Positions 32,906 to 46,157 of a DNA stretch of 64,000 bases are shown in pieces (the stretch's first letter is position 1; each line of letters starts with the position of its first letter). The notes beneath the pieces were generated by a model, which had not been told where the DNA came from, ran no database searches, and was given only the letters and a program-made list of their open reading frames with translations. The stretch lies in NCBI RefSeq assembly GCF_040802235.1, contig NC_133169.1, positions 45,515,034 through 45,579,033 of the forward strand, in the 5' to 3' direction. Origin of the DNA: Manis javanica (taxonomy: Eukaryota; Chordata; Mammalia; Pholidota; Manidae). Both the position numbers and the translations under genes were made by a program.

Positions 32906-35340
32906 ATTAATAAAAGTTTCAACAATGGATACATCATCTAGAAAGAAAAACACTAATTAAACATTGGAATTAAACTAGACCTTTGACAAGTGAACACATA
33001 AAACATCTAGCATCAGTAGAATACACAATCTTCTCAAACATGCAAAATTCTGCAGGATAAATCATATATTAGGCCACAAAACAACCCTCAACAAATTTAA
33101 GATAATTGAAATCAAATCAAGCAACTTTACTAACTAAAGACATATGAAAATTGATGGCAATTATAAGAGGAAACCTGCAAATTCACAAATATATGGAGAA
33201 CAAATATGTTGTGACAATCAGTGGGTCAGAGAAGAAACCAAAGGAAACTTTAAAAAATTTCAGTACAAATGTAAATGGAAACACAACAGACCACAATTTA
33301 TGAGATATAGTCAAAGAGGTCTTGAAAGATGTTTACAGAGATAAAGTCCTACATTAAGAAAAAAGAAAGATCATAAATAACTAACTTTAGACCTCAAGGA
33401 ACTTGAGCTAAAAAGAAAAAAAACAGCTCAAGTTAATAGAAATAAAGATATGAGAGGGAGTAAATTAGAGATTAGAATGACAATATAAATATTAAATCTA
33501 TTAGCTGTTTGGAAAAATGAAAAATTGACTTACCTTTAGCTTGGTAAACTCAAGTAAATAAAAACAGAAATGAAAGAGGAAAAATTAGAAGTGAGAGCAC
33601 CAAAATAAACAGTAGTATAAGCCCTATGAAAACTTATTTTCCAGAAAATTGGATAAAGTAGGAGAAATGAATAATTTTCTAGAAACACATGATCAATAAA
33701 AACTGAATCATGAAAAGATAGAAAATCTCAACAGACCAATAATAAGTAAGAGATTGAATACATGAAAACAAAACAAAACTACCAAGGCTGAAAATGCCAG
33801 TAATAGATAATTTCACTGGTGAAATCTCATATAGTAAAGAATAATTAACCAATCTTCCCTCTATAATATAATATACCTAAAAATTTGAAGATGGCAGAAC
33901 ACTCTCAAAATCATGTTACCATGACAGCATTGCCCTGATATAAATTCAGACAGGGTCACTGAAAGAAAAGAAAATTATAAACCAATATCCCCAATGAATG
34001 TAGATACAAAAGGACTCAACAAATTGCTATAAGATCAAATTCAACAGCACATTAATGTTATCATATGCAAATTGATAAATACAGTATTCCATAGTAAAAG
34101 AAAAAAGATAAAAATCATGTAGTCTCAAGATATCAAAAGCGTAACAAAATAAAACATCCTTTCTTGGGAAAATCCCTCAACAAATTGGATATGGAAGGAA
34201 TGTACCTCAGGATAATAAAACCCTTATAAAACAAACCCACAGCTAATATACTCAATGGTAAAAAAGTCAAAACTTTTCTTCTAGCATCAGGAAGAAGACA
34301 AGTTTGCCCACACTCAGTATTTTTAGTCAATGAAGTACTGGGAGTTCTAGATAGAGCATTTAGGCAATATAAAGAATTAAAAGGCATTGAAATTGGAAGT
34401 GGAGTAGAAAAATTATTATTATTTGCAAAAGATATGATCTTATATATATAGAAAATCTTAAAGAGTCAACCAAAAACCTGTTGGAAATAATCAACAGATT
34501 CAGTAAGGTTGAAGGGTAACATCAACATGCAGTAACTAATTGTATTTGTAAACAAAAATGAAATATCTGTAAAGGAAAAAAATAATCTCATTCATAGCAT
34601 AATCCAATTTCTTTTTTAGGTATCAGTTTTACCAAAGAGTGAAAGAACTGTACACAAAACTATAAGATGTTGATGAAAGAAACTGAAGAATATATATTCA
34701 TATGGAAAGATATCTCATTCTCATGGAAGATAAGGATGAATGCTATTACAAAGAAATTTTACTTAAAATCATCTATAGATTCAATTCAATTCTTATTAAA
34801 ATTCCAATGACATTTTCACTGCAGTAGGAAATAGTCCTAAAATCTGTAGAGAACACAAAAGTTCCAGAATAGCTGCAGCAGTCCTGAGCAAGACCAAAGC
34901 TGGACACATCACATTGGTATCTTCAAACTGCAGCACAAGCCATAGTCACCAACTTGGCATAGCACTGGAATAAAAATATACCCATAAACCAGAGGACAGA
35001 GTCATGAGGCCAAAATAAAAGCTGACAAATAAGGTCAACTAATAATTGGCCAAGGAGCCAAATATATGCAGCTGGGAAAGGAGAGTCTCTTCACCAAATG
35101 GTGCTGGAAAAACTGAATAACCACAAGCAGAAGAATGAATTGACCCCCTAGCATGTGTCATTTACATAAATTAACTTTAAATAGATAAAATACTTAAACA
35201 CAGTACTCTGACAGTACAACTGCTAGAAGAATATATGGTAATAGAGTTCCTGGATACTGGTCTTTACAACCATTTTTTGGTTATGATACCAGAAGAACAA
35301 GCACTAAAGGGAAAATTGATAATGATAAGCTACTTTGATA
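32906..35340 (+). mobile_element. LINE-1 ORF2 segment, sense, old
   Basis: Degenerate ORF2 coding sequence on the plus strand, from the linker before RT through the RT domain (a decayed FADD motif, TTTGCAAAAGATATG, near 34,420-34,435) to the C-terminal region at about 35.3 kb. It has many stops and shifts and no 3' end; it stops at the border of duplicon Y'. Confidence 0.85.
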
Positions 35341-36237
35341 GAATTTCGGGTTCCCAGCTCAGTACTCATGCTTTCTTTTTGACACATTAACAGATGTGCA
35401 GGTGGCCTTTTCCAAGCAGCCTCTCTTAAGTCTAGAATCTACTCTATCCCTGCATGTCTTTAGGAGGAAGGATGGATAATACTTCCTCTTCTTGTTAAAA
35501 TGGGTTTCATTTGATTTCCCTAAATCATGCCCATGCTTTAATAAATAGCCCTAAATTAATCTCAATGCAGACACCCAGGTTCTCTGCACTTTTGGTTTTC
35601 TGATGGAAATGTGAGTGGTGTGTCCATTTCCCTTCTGACGTGGAGCACATCTGGTCTTCATTCGCACACCCCTGGGAACCCAGGGAACATTTGATCTGCA
35701 GCTCACAGCCTCTTTCTGCCACCGGACAGTTGAAACCCTGTGTTGCTAGAGCATGGCTTCAGGAGCCCTTGGCCCAAGGCACAGCAGGGCTCAGAACAGG
35801 AAAAGAAGAAAATTCATTGAAAATGTTATTTCCACTCTTGCCAATGTTCTTACATAACACATGGTAACCTGTCCCTCATGTACTACTTTTACTTATCTAG
35901 GAGCATTGGGCTTGGGGGAGGAAGTAACATCATGACTTTAAATGTAGATTTCATGCAAGTGGTCAACTATGTTCCAAGCCCAAGTAAGATCTGCCACTTT
36001 GTAAGATTTAAAGTCCACAGGCAGAAGTGTAACTAAAATCCAGGATATGCTCTCCTTCTAAACAAACAAAGTGACTGTCACTGCATCTCAGCCAGACTTA
36101 GCGATGACAGCGCCTCCCATTTGCACAGAGACAGTTTCCCATCAACAATTCCATGAAAAATATTTTTTAAAATATTTAGTTGTGGAATGTGATACTTACA
36201 TATACTCTTAGACAAGTCAAGGCAAAATGAGTGGTTA

Positions 36238-36553
36238 ATATCTGTGGTTCTGTATCTTTTTTGTTTGTTTAGATTTTTAGATTCCACATTCAAGTGAAAT
36301 CTTAGAGTTTGGAGGAGATAGAGGGGATGTGAAAAAGCTGAAGTGCGTAAACAGCTATAAACTCCAAATTATAAAATATATTACTCATAGGAATGGATAC
36401 AGAGGATAACCAATAATATTGTAATACCTGTGTATGTTAAGTGTGTAACTACACCTACTATGGTGAGCATAGAGTAATGTATATAATTATCAAGTCACTA
36501 TGTAGTACATCTGAAACCAATCTAATATTGTATATCAACTCTATTTCAATAGG
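36238..36553 (+). mobile_element. Short LINE-1 insertion with inverted 5' part
   Basis: Bases 36,240-36,305 are antisense L1 (TTTTTAGATTCCACATTCAA) and 36,306-36,553 are the sense L1 3' terminus (TCAAGTCACTATGTAGTACA, then CAACTCTATTTCAATAG). Antisense 5' part joined to sense 3' end is the signature of twin priming. Duplicon Y is uninterrupted here (GAGTGGTAAAAATGGAGCC), and AAAATGAGTGGTTA versus GAAAAGAGTTTTAA may be the decayed target duplication. Confidence 0.8.
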
Positions 36554-36714
36554 GAAAAGAGTTTTAAAAATGGAGCCAATTACCAAGGTTTGCTTTCAAA
36601 CTGAAAATATCAAGTACAAACAATAACAAAATCTTGAAAAGCAGCCCAAAAAGAATCTCACCAGTTAATGAATTTTTCTGTAACTGCCATTGCTAATATA
36701 AAAGATTTTATTTA

Positions 36715-36850
36715 ATAATATGTATAGATGTTGAATCACTGTATTGTATATTTGAAACCAATATAAAACTGCATATCAATATTATATATTTCAATATGCA
36801 ATAAAATATCAACCAATATATTTATTAAAAACTCAATATAAAAAAATTTG
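36715..36850 (+). mobile_element. Terminal LINE-1 piece, sense
   Basis: Short L1 3' terminus (TTGAATCACTGTATTGTATA, then ACCAATATAAAACTGCATAT) ending in A-rich sequence. The paralogous position in Y lacks it. Confidence 0.7.
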
Positions 36851-38801
36851 TTACTTAGCTAAAACAAACAAAAATGAAATGAAATGAAATAAATACTACT
36901 AAATGGATACAAACAAATTTAACAGCAGTAAAATTAAGTTCACTGAGGAAAAAAGTTGCTTAATTATATCATGTGCTTCATCATTCTTTGACTGAAGCTC
37001 ATACCTCAATAGGAGACTCTTAAATCTTCCTTGCTTTTGAAAAGTTCAACAAGTAATGCAAGAATCACCATGACTGACTCTTTAATGTATTTTTAAATCA
37101 TCATCCTTTTTCAAGGACATTTATTTATGATTTTCCTTTAATTTTAAAAGAGTCACAGCTTTCTTGAAAGGGTGTAAGGATGTATTATAAAGTTCTGGTA
37201 ATCTCTAAAATCCCTGAAAATTGAGTATCATTGGCATTCAAAGAGTCAGACTTATGTAGGTCTGTCAAACTAATAAGACTATTTTTAGCAAATTATGTCA
37301 ATAGGCCCCACCCCTTGGTAGGACTGAGACCCTGATATGAGCATGTCAGATGCTGGCAGCCCTGAAGGTCCTTCGTGCGCACAGAGGTGCAGCAGGGTGA
37401 GGCTGCTCCGAGGGGTGCAGATCCAGGCTGCTCCGGTCATCATTTTTATCTACTAAGAGTCGGTCCCACTAATCTCTAATATTTAGTGATTTGTTTATGG
37501 ATTTTGAACTCTAGGAAGAAATCTATAGTTTTGCTGCTTATTCTGTATAGATTCACAGAAAAAAAGCTTCTATTTGTCTATTAAACCATCTGAAGAACTG
37601 AAATGTATGCAAGCTGACAGCCATCAGGTAAAAGCTGTAGTAATAACCTGTCAATTCAGTCCAATGAATGATTTGGCTGTTATATTTTATTTTTTACAGC
37701 ACAGATTGATCAATCATCTTAGCATCCTGAGGAAAAAGAATTATAGTCTTAATGTTGTTAGGGAAATCAGAAAAACGTAGAAGGAAAATTATAAGCACTC
37801 TTCTAAATTTTCTCTAAATCTATAAGAAAGAGGAAGGGTATATATTTGTGCCTTCTATTACAATTTTCAGAGAGATGATTCTGAGAATGAATGAAGATCT
37901 AGCGGTTTTAGAAACATTCTAAGTAAAAGACTGGAAACAGAAGAAAAAAATAGATTTATTTTAATCAGAAGAAATTAATTTGTGTGTTGGGTCAAAAACT
38001 AAGGAAATTTTTCTATTCTTTACTCAGAAAGCATTGTTTTCCTGTGAATTTGGGGGAATCAGTGTCCTTACAAAGGTGCCTTTATACAGTTCAGGAGAGT
38101 GCATTAAGCAGTACAGTCTTGCACTGGGGGAAAGCATTCTAAGAAGGTCATTATTGTTTCCAGGGTATAACATGATGCAGTCAAGCTAAAGGCACTAACA
38201 ATTCCCGATTAAGTTATGTTTCCATCGTCAGACTCAGTCCTGTCAGTTCCTAGACCAGAGAACATAAACTATTTTGTTTGGAAGGGAAAGAATGCCTTTC
38301 TTGATTACCCAACATTGGGAAAAATTATCTGATTCTGCTAAGTTTCAAAAAGTTTTGATGTCTTATACAGGTGTAACCCTCATTATCAAGTATTTAGCTT
38401 TTATATAGATAAATAAATCAATGAAATTCAGCTTCTAAGACTATTGACTGTGCATAATACAAGCTAGCACAAAATATACGTAACAAATTATGTAAATAAT
38501 GTCCATTTATGTTGCTATCAGAGAACACAAGACACATTTAGAAAGCAAATTCAACTTATCAAGAATTCCTATTCATTATTTCAGTTATGCAAACTAAACC
38601 TGAAAGTATGTATAATAAAATCTTGAAAATGAGAAAATGCTGAAATTAATTTTATGCCGAAGTTAATAGATTATTGCAAATGGCTGATGAAGGTTTTGAA
38701 AGCACACAAGTGCTTTCCAAGCAAAAACAAATGAAACGAAGCGCTGTGAATCCTGGAACTCATCTGCTTCTCCATTTGCAGTGTCAGTCCTGTGTGAAAC
38801 C

Positions 38802-39740
38802 ATGGCGAGTGGGAACACCACCTCAGATTTCATCCTCCTGGGGCTCTTTAACCACTCAGGAGCCCACCTGTTTCTCCTTGTGATGACTCTGGCAGTTGCC
38901 TTCACCTCCCTCCTGGGCAACGCCCTCGTGATCCTGTTGATTCACCGAGACCCCTGGCTGCACACGCCCATGTACTTCCTGGTGAGCCAGCCTCCCTCAT
39001 GGACATGATGCTGGTCTGCACTATTGTGCCCAAGATGGCTGCTGACTATGTGACAGGGAGAAAGTCCATCTCCCCCACTGGCTGTGTTGTTCAGATATTG
39101 TTTTTCATCACTTTGGAAGGGGGAGAGTGCTTCCTCTTAGCAACCGTATCCTATGATGGCTAATGTAGCTATTCGCCACTCCCTGAGACATCCAATCCTC
39201 ATGAGCTGGCAATTATGCCTGAGAATGACCTGGGGGTCCTGGTTCCTGGGGGCAGCTGATGGGCTCATGCAAGCTGCTGCCACCCTGAGCTTCCCATTTC
39301 GCAGGGCTCATGAGATTGACCATTTCTTCTGTGAGGCACCCGCTCTGGTGCATTTGGCTTGTGCTGACACATCTGTCTTTGAGTACACCATGCACATATG
39401 CTGTGTGTTAATGCTCCTGGTCCTGTTTTTCCTCATCCTGACCTCCTACAGTCTCATCCTGGCTGCTGTTCCCCAGATGTGCTCTGCAGAAGCCCACAAA
39501 AAGGCTTTTTCCATGTGCTCTTCACATTTGGCTGTAGTGGGACTGTTTTACGGAGCTGCCATTTTTACCTATATGAGACAAATATCCTATAGGTCAGCTA
39601 ACCATGACAAGGTTGTGTCAGCATTTTATACTATCTTCAGCCATGTGCTGAACCCCCTCATCTACAGTCTGAGGAACAATGAGGTCAAGGGAGCCCTGAC
39701 AAGGCTTATGGGCCAGTTTCCTGCCTTAAATAGTAACTGA
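38802..39740 (+). pseudogene. OR2T8: Olfactory receptor pseudogene, OR2T8-like (copy 2)
   Basis: Paralogue of the intact gene at 29.4 kb: same start context (ACCATGG), same splice acceptor (CAG at 38,778-38,780), and a similar length with TGA at 39,738-39,740. One base is lost at about 38,993 (within SQLSLMD) and one A is gained at about 39,163 in the TM3 motif, so the frame is wrong for about 170 bases, covering TM2-TM3, and meets a stop in DRY. The two shifts compensate and the rest of the receptor reads on normally from [10 protein letters not shown] to NPLIYSLRN. The DRY arginine and the following cysteine of the ICHPL motif are also changed. Much of the exon is about 97% identical to the intact gene, while one internal patch of about 110 bases is far more diverged. 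Confidence 0.95.
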
Positions 39741-40169
39741 GTGAGAGATTCCTAGAGGGAAGTTATTATTGCATTATATCTATAGCTGTTATTTCCCTTT
39801 GTCTTTGAAATACAGATGGATCTCCATATATTGGGATTGTCTGTTACCTTGTCATCAGAAATTAATTGTCGACTGTTAAAAACCTGTTGATCACAAGTCC
39901 TTATTAAAATGTTTCCATACCACACCTCACAATATTTGTTCACAGAATTAACTAAGTCATCAAGTAATTTTGACATGTAATTGTTGATATTTTTCACAAC
40001 TGAGGTATAATTTGCAAACACCAGAATCCTTACTTCTGAAGCATATCATCCATCAGTTTTGATAACACCTCTTTTGTACTACACACCCTCCAGCCTGAGA
40101 CCAGACCCAGCCAGAAATGTCCCTGTGCCCTTTTCCAGTGAATCACAACCCCTGCTTTGATTTGTGTCT

Positions 40170-40700
40170 GTATCCTTTAGTTTGGTCCATCCTAAAATTC
40201 CAGGCAATTTAAAACATATAGTAGGTACTTTGTATGTATTGTGTCCTCATCGCAAAACTTCATATGTTCCCAAAGATTCCTGAACAATTTTACTTTCATC
40301 AGCAGTCTGCTCTTTTTTACTGTTAATTAGTATTCTCTTGTCTGAATATATCACCATTTGTTGCCCAATATTTGTTGATAGACACGTGGGCTATTTTCCA
40401 GCTGTAACTATTGTGACTAAAATTGTGTTTAGTTTCCTTATATGATATGATTTTATTTCTTTTGGTAAATTAATGACTTTTAATAAACTGTTTTTTACAT
40501 GGTTGTTCAGTTCTGTAATCCCACGAGCACATGTATACTTTTTCCCAGTTGATAACAATTGTGAATAATATCAATCTTTTTCATTTTAGCTATGCTAGCA
40601 TAGGTATTCTAACACATTTTTGTTTCAGTTTTAATTTTGCTGTGACCAATGATACTAAGGACTTTTGCATTACCTCACCACCTCTGTGTGTATTTTCCTT
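40170..40700 (-). mobile_element. Degenerate LINE-1, antisense
   Basis: Weak but ordered inverted L1 phrases: GGGCTATTTTCCAGCTGTAACTATTGTGA-like, ATCCCACGAGCACATGTATA and TAGGTATTCTAACACATTTT. Very old; boundaries are uncertain. Confidence 0.55.
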
Positions 40701-41789
40701 GTGATGTAAATGACATATGAAAGTCAGCAGATTAATTTAAATAAAATTATATATTAGTTCACTTGGTATTAATGTATTTTCTGAAAAATCTGTTTCCATT
40801 CAGTTCTCAAAGATTAACTATTTTCATTAACTGGTTATTTATGTAATATATGTGTTCCAACACATCCATGGGGCTTGAATTACAAGTTTGTTTTTTAAAA
40901 ATATGCACCATAACAAAATATTCCAATTTGATTTTGTAATCGTGCCATTGAAAATCAGAAAAAATTTTCCCTAACATGTACTTTTTACCCAACAAGGAAG
41001 AACAGAAAATAGGTCACACAATGTAGGACTTAGGTGCTCACAGGACATTTCTTATATTTTACTGTTAAATGATCATACATCCATAATAATTTTCAATCAA
41101 GAAATTTTGCACAGAGGCTGTTGAATTTGCAAAGTAAAAAATAGAAGTATATATTTATTAATATAGCTATATATTTTCTAGTTTGTTTTTGTGTGCTTTC
41201 CAAAGACTTAGTGATAAAAATACAAAATGAACTGTAAGACAATAGTTTAAAAAAATAACGTGTATAAATTATTTTTAATTTTTTTACCTTTGTCATTTTT
41301 GTTTAATATTACTCCCATCTTTCACTACTTTTCCTTTCCTTTTTTTTGTCCGGGCATGTTAGCCAGCATCATGTGCCCCGCCTCTCGGGGACTGAACAGA
41401 GGAATGACCTAGTGAGCATGGTACCAGGCTGCCTGGGGCGGCCCCAGCTTTGCTGGGTCCTGGGGTACTTTATAAGTAGCACCTACAGACTTCAGAAGAA
41501 GGGTGAGTTGAAGAAATTGCCTTCTACCTGACTGCCAGACTTCAGGATCTTTAATAACTAAACACTTTATTCTGTTTTACATCTTGTTTGTTCCCCTAAA
41601 TGTAGTCATACTTTGACCACAGGTGATTTCATTAATTATTTTAATTCTATAGTCTCTTTAAGACACATTAAGCGGATTAGTTAAATCTTCACTCAGACTA
41701 AAATAAGTTTAACATCATAAAAAATTATAACAACAATATAATGAACATAAAATATCTTTCACTAATTACTTGTGACTTCATTTTGCTTA
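40701..41789. other. Intergenic; short GC-rich patch at 41,350-41,480
   Basis: AT-rich sequence with no recognised gene. The patch at 41,350-41,480 is GC-rich (GCCCCGCCTCTCGGGG, CTGGGGCGGCCCC) and is followed by TTTATAA at 41,469-41,475. No family or transcript can be assigned. Confidence 0.45.
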
Positions 41790-41935
41790 ATATTTTACTT
41801 TGATGTTCACACTGAGGTAGGTTCAATATTCTCATTTTGTTACACAGAGAGAAGGTAATTGGGACAAAAATTCATGGTCCAACTTCACTCAGATGTGAAC
41901 TCAGTTGTCTGATTTAAAGAGAATGCACTTGGGAA
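41790..41935 (-). repeat. MIR-like SINE, antisense
   Basis: The order is that of an inverted MIR: CTCATTTTGTTACACAGAGA, AAGGTAATTGGGACAAAAAT, then ACTCAGATGTGAACTCAG and a GTCTGATTT-type block. Confidence 0.65.
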
Positions 41936-42094
41936 AAGGCAGTTTTAAAAGTAAGACTGGACAGCTCACACAAACACAAAACTATGCGGCTTGGCCATCC
42001 TTTGCTCTTTCAAAAGAACAAGATGCTGCTAAATGGATTCCTATTTTGTGTGAAACAGATGAAAGTTTGTGAGGAAAATGGCGTTACTTTAGAA

Positions 42095-42300
42095 CATGAG
42101 TTCTGACACCAGGACCTCCGGATGTGGTTAAGCCAGAGACCCTGGGTATGTTGTTTAATCTCTGTGGGCTCTTTGCAGATTTTGATGATAGATACTTAAG
42201 AACTGTAAGGTGCTAAAGAACGCAAGACACTTAAAATCTTGCCGACATACAAAAATGTTCAATCATGTTTAGCTGTCATAATAATTATGTGTAAAATAAA
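42095..42300 (+). repeat. MIR SINE, sense
   Basis: Ordered MIR phrases: GAGACCCTGGGTATGTTGTT, TAATCTCTGTGGGCT, GTAAGGTGCTAAAGAACGCA and a TGTTCAATCATGTTTAGCTG end. Confidence 0.7.
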
Positions 42301-43859
42301 GTAAACTGTGTGTCTTTTGAAGTTCATATTGTTTTCTTTGTAATCACTTAGTTGATTTATGGATTTATCAAAAAATGAAAATAAGCAGAATCACTTAGGT
42401 AAAGCAAGTCCTTCTCTTTATCTGCCTATCTGTAGCGTGTGCTCTGTGGGATAAGTAGGTTCATTCATTGAATCTGAAGCACCCAGGAGACCCTCAATGC
42501 CCAGCATATCACAGCCACCAAGAGGCCTTCCCTGGAGCGTCTGTCTGGCGGAAGAGGCAGGCCACCCGCTCTTCCCTTAGCAGACGCGGTGCCCTCGGGT
42601 CCTGAAGAGCTGGGAATAACATCTGCTACACAGAGAAGATGTGATGGGGAAAGGGCCAGAGAAGGAGGACTCTTATGTTCTTTAACCAGAAGAAAAATGA
42701 GCTTTACTCTTATAACAAAAGAAGAAATCCATGTTTAACTTTACAACGGTTTTAAATATAAAACCATTCCCTTGTGACACAGTAATCTTTGCTGCATCCT
42801 GAGGAATGCCTGGACCGCGTGAGCACCCCCCTCCCTCTACACAGTGGTTTTCTCATCTTCCCTCCAATTCCTTCTCCAGCTATCCTCTGGGTTCACGACT
42901 CCCCATGTCACCCTTGTAAAGGGTGGCTATTTCGTCTCTGCAAAGCCACAGGCAACAGGATTTCATGGTGGCAGGTACTTGCCTGCTTCTCCTTGTCCCC
43001 CCAAACCATCTGTTCCATTCCTCCCTTGAAACTCTCAACTACTTTGAAGCAAATTCCTGGATGGAGGCACCACCCCACCCCATGCTTCTCAGATTCTCTT
43101 TAAAAAGTGACATTGACATTGAAGCAGATGCCTGAATGGTGGGCATCCTCCAGGAAGGGGTTTTCTGAAGCTTCTGAGGCACCAGTGAGCCCCGTGTACT
43201 AGTTACAGAAGGATTCATCAACGAGGCCCTGGCCTGCGTGGTGCGAAGAGAAACAGCTCATGGGGGGAGAGCGAAAGACTCCGTGGGGAATGTTGAGGGC
43301 CGAGTCAGAAGGGCCGAGTGGTTCTCACCAGGCCTAAGAAAGCATGTCTGCACCCGGGCAGGTCAGCTGTCAGTCAGACACGATGACCTGACAGGACACC
43401 CAGGTCTGAGCAAAAAGAGAGTCAAGAAAGAAATGTCTAAAGAGAGCAAGGAAGTGTCCAAGGAAGGAGAAGTTTGCAGGAAATCAGAGATTGTTAGACC
43501 TCAAAACGTCAGAGATGGTGAGGGAGACTATGGGTGTGGCAAGGATGTAAGAAAGAGGAGGCCATGTAAACATGAATTCTTCAGTTTCACTATAAATAGG
43601 AACCAGTGATAATAAGATTTCATTTTTAGTGTAAATATAATGGTATGCACATAGAATATTGCAATACTTTGAGTTTATTTCATAAAAGCCAGTGTTATAC
43701 ATTTTTAATAAGACATCCTGAAATTATAGTTAGACCCTTTTCTCCAAAATTTATGATTTATTAGAAATTCTGAATAAAGTAAAAATTTACCACAGAGCCC
43801 CCTCCTGCCTTTCTCTTCCCAAATCAGTTTTTGGAACAGTTTAGTGAGCTATTTTTCAT
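42301..43859. other. Intergenic, moderately GC-rich, nothing recognised
   Basis: No gene or repeat family recognised. Several overlapping short reading frames exist around 42.8-43.6 kb on both strands, but none resembles a protein family or has a conserved partner in the window. Confidence 0.45.
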
Positions 43860-44964
43860 AAATATTCCCACACTGTCATGATCACTAGTAAATTGCCAGG
43901 AGGCTCACAGCTTTCTGTTCCTGTGTCCCTGAGGCTAGTTCCCCACACAGCAACTCCAGGAAGAATGCAGGACCGTGCAGCATCCCATGAAGATGCTAAC
44001 TGGCAGGATGAAAGAATAAGAAGGGTACCTGTCTCTGCTTCCAGCACCCTTCTGTTGGCATTGTCTAAAATTCACTGCTTGGCCACACTGCCCTGGCTTC
44101 AGGAACTACGAAGTATGGGATTGTACATGGATGGTACTGAGCCCATGCAGGTGTGCGCGATTGAAGAAGAGTGTAGAATGGATATTTTGGAGCCAGCATG
44201 ACCTGAAAGGGGCATAGTGCAGGCTGCACAGTACCACGAAAAGGAATAACCCATGAGAGGCATGTATGCTGGCCAAGTAAAGAGGAGATGGTGATTGTTA
44301 TGAAAGTCAGGAGAATTTTGTAATTGTGAGGGTGCGTAAATGCAGCCCCCACTTCAGGGACTTACCGGGGCCGTTCAGCATTGGGCATCATACATTTCAT
44401 GTCACTATGAAACACTATAAGCGTGACTCCATAAAACCAAATGGCAAAAAGTAGCAGAGGTTAGATCACCTTGCAAGGATTCCTTATGTTGCAGTGACTC
44501 AAAAAGTCAAAAAGGCTAAGAATTATAACATCAAATGGCCAGTATACAGTGAACTCACGGGAAACTGCTGATTGATTCCACAATAAGGAGCATTCCTGCG
44601 CCATTGCACACGCATCCATGTGTGAGTGTCTGCGTGAGGAAGCCAAGCAAACATTCATTCAACAGAGTGTCCTCTTCTCTCGGAGACTCCAAGAGCAGTT
44701 TCCCTGCCAGGGACACACAGTGCACCTCTGATGAACCTCGGGGACTTGCAGTTTGCTTTACTCAGTTATATTCTCTTCTATCCTGAATATTACCCTTTCT
44801 TTCTACCTCTGTTTCTCTCTCTAGTATAATAGCTTAAAATATACTTTAAATTATCATAATAATAACAATAAAGTACTGGTAGAAATAAAATAGAGTCATG
44901 ATACAAAACTAATAATAATAGTAATCAGAAAACATAAGAATGTACTTATCTTTTAAAATGGGTT

Positions 44965-45110
44965 ATTTTACTTTTTTTTGGCCCTTTCCCAGAAGCGAAA
45001 ATACTGGGTCACATGGCATTTCAACTTTTAGTTTTTATATTTTTGATAATGTTTCCATTTATTGGTGGTCAGAAAACTGAATTACTGTTTTCATATACTG
45101 CACCACTTTG
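44965..45110 (-). mobile_element. Small LINE-1 fragment, antisense
   Basis: Inverted ORF2 phrases: ATACTGGGTCACATGGCATT, AACTTTTAGTTTTTATATTT, GTTTCCATTTATTGGTGG. It is not present at the matching place in X, so it was inserted in X' after duplication or was lost with X's rearrangement. Confidence 0.6.
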
Positions 45111-46119
45111 ATGTATGTGTATACATATATATATGTATGTATGTATGTGTGCATGTGTATTTATCTGCTTATATTGAGGGGTAAATCATACATGCTGAGT
45201 TTGCTTAACATAACACAGTTAACAGTTAATAATTATCCACATGTAAACAATATCATTAAGAACCAATGATTCCCTGTATGAAGTATTAATAAAATATAAT
45301 TAAATTTCTTTAAGGTGATAAAACAGGCCAAAGTAAATTTTTTTTATATTGACTGTTAATTCTGACTGAATTTTGTTTTTGTTTTTGAACATTTAAATCT
45401 AGGTGATATTTCAAATTACAAACATAGATCATGCTAGTGTTTTTATAGCATTTGACTTCTTATTATGTAGGAAAGACCCAGAGACAATACTTTTAATTTT
45501 CTTTATGCTTTATCCAAATGAAAAATGAGAGAACAAATTGCATTCTGTGGCCAATTTATTTATTCATGTATTCAACCGATATTGAAGAACTGCCATTTAG
45601 CCAGCACTGTTCTAGCCATTTGGCTAGTCCAGGGTATAAAACAAAAGCCCATTAGAAAGTTTAAATGCTCATGGCTACAATGACAACAGACTGTAAATGT
45701 GTTTCATAAGTTTATTATTATTTCACCTAAAAGGTGAAAAGTGATTGCACAGAAACGAAAAGAGACCCAGTCGGGAGGACCACACATTTAGGGAGTGGAT
45801 GATAGTACTGAGATGGTAAATGCTCAGGGATAGGCTTGCTGGGTAAGGTGCCTTTTGAGACAATACTGAAGCTGAGTAAAAAATATGGAAATGATGACTT
45901 TGAGACATTACAGGGAGTTAAGGTCACTCAATATACTGGACATCATCAGCCTACTGTAACAAATAAATGCCCACTGTGTAAAGCATGCCCACGTCCAAAG
46001 CTGGTTGGCTGTCCTTTGACTTTAATTGTGAGTATGCACCCTTAGCTCTCACTTATGATGAGTCTCCGTATAAATGTGTTTCAGATTTTCACAGCTGCAT
46101 TTTTTAGTTCTTACTTATT

Positions 46120-46139
46120 GATTTACTTTTTCTTTTCAG
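46120..46139 (+). other. 3' splice site before OR2AJ1-like pseudogene 2
   Basis: Pyrimidine tract TTTACTTTTTCTTTTCAG ending at 46,139, paralogous to the site at 18,614. Confidence 0.6.
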
Positions 46140-46157
46140 GTAAAAGGGGAATCCATG

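Larger units (their letters stand above)
35380..40165 (+). repeat. Duplicon Y' (paralogous to 24.4-30.8 kb), carrying an OR2T8-like pseudogene
   Basis: Partner of duplicon Y, same orientation. Flanking non-coding sequence is clearly diverged from Y, whereas long parts of the OR exon are almost identical. It lacks Y's 26.72-28.50 kb segment and gained two short L1 pieces at 36.2-36.6 and 36.7-36.85 kb. Confidence 0.88.

Noticed and set aside
41469-41508. TATA-like TTTATAA followed by a GTGAGT donor, as a possible promoter and first exon
   Set aside because: The donor lies only about 30 bases after the TATA-like site, leaving almost no exon between an expected start site and the donor; no paralogous support.
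43238-43609. 123-codon plus-strand frame rich in K, E and R
   Set aside because: It has low complexity, no family resemblance and no counterpart in the paralogous block; likely chance.
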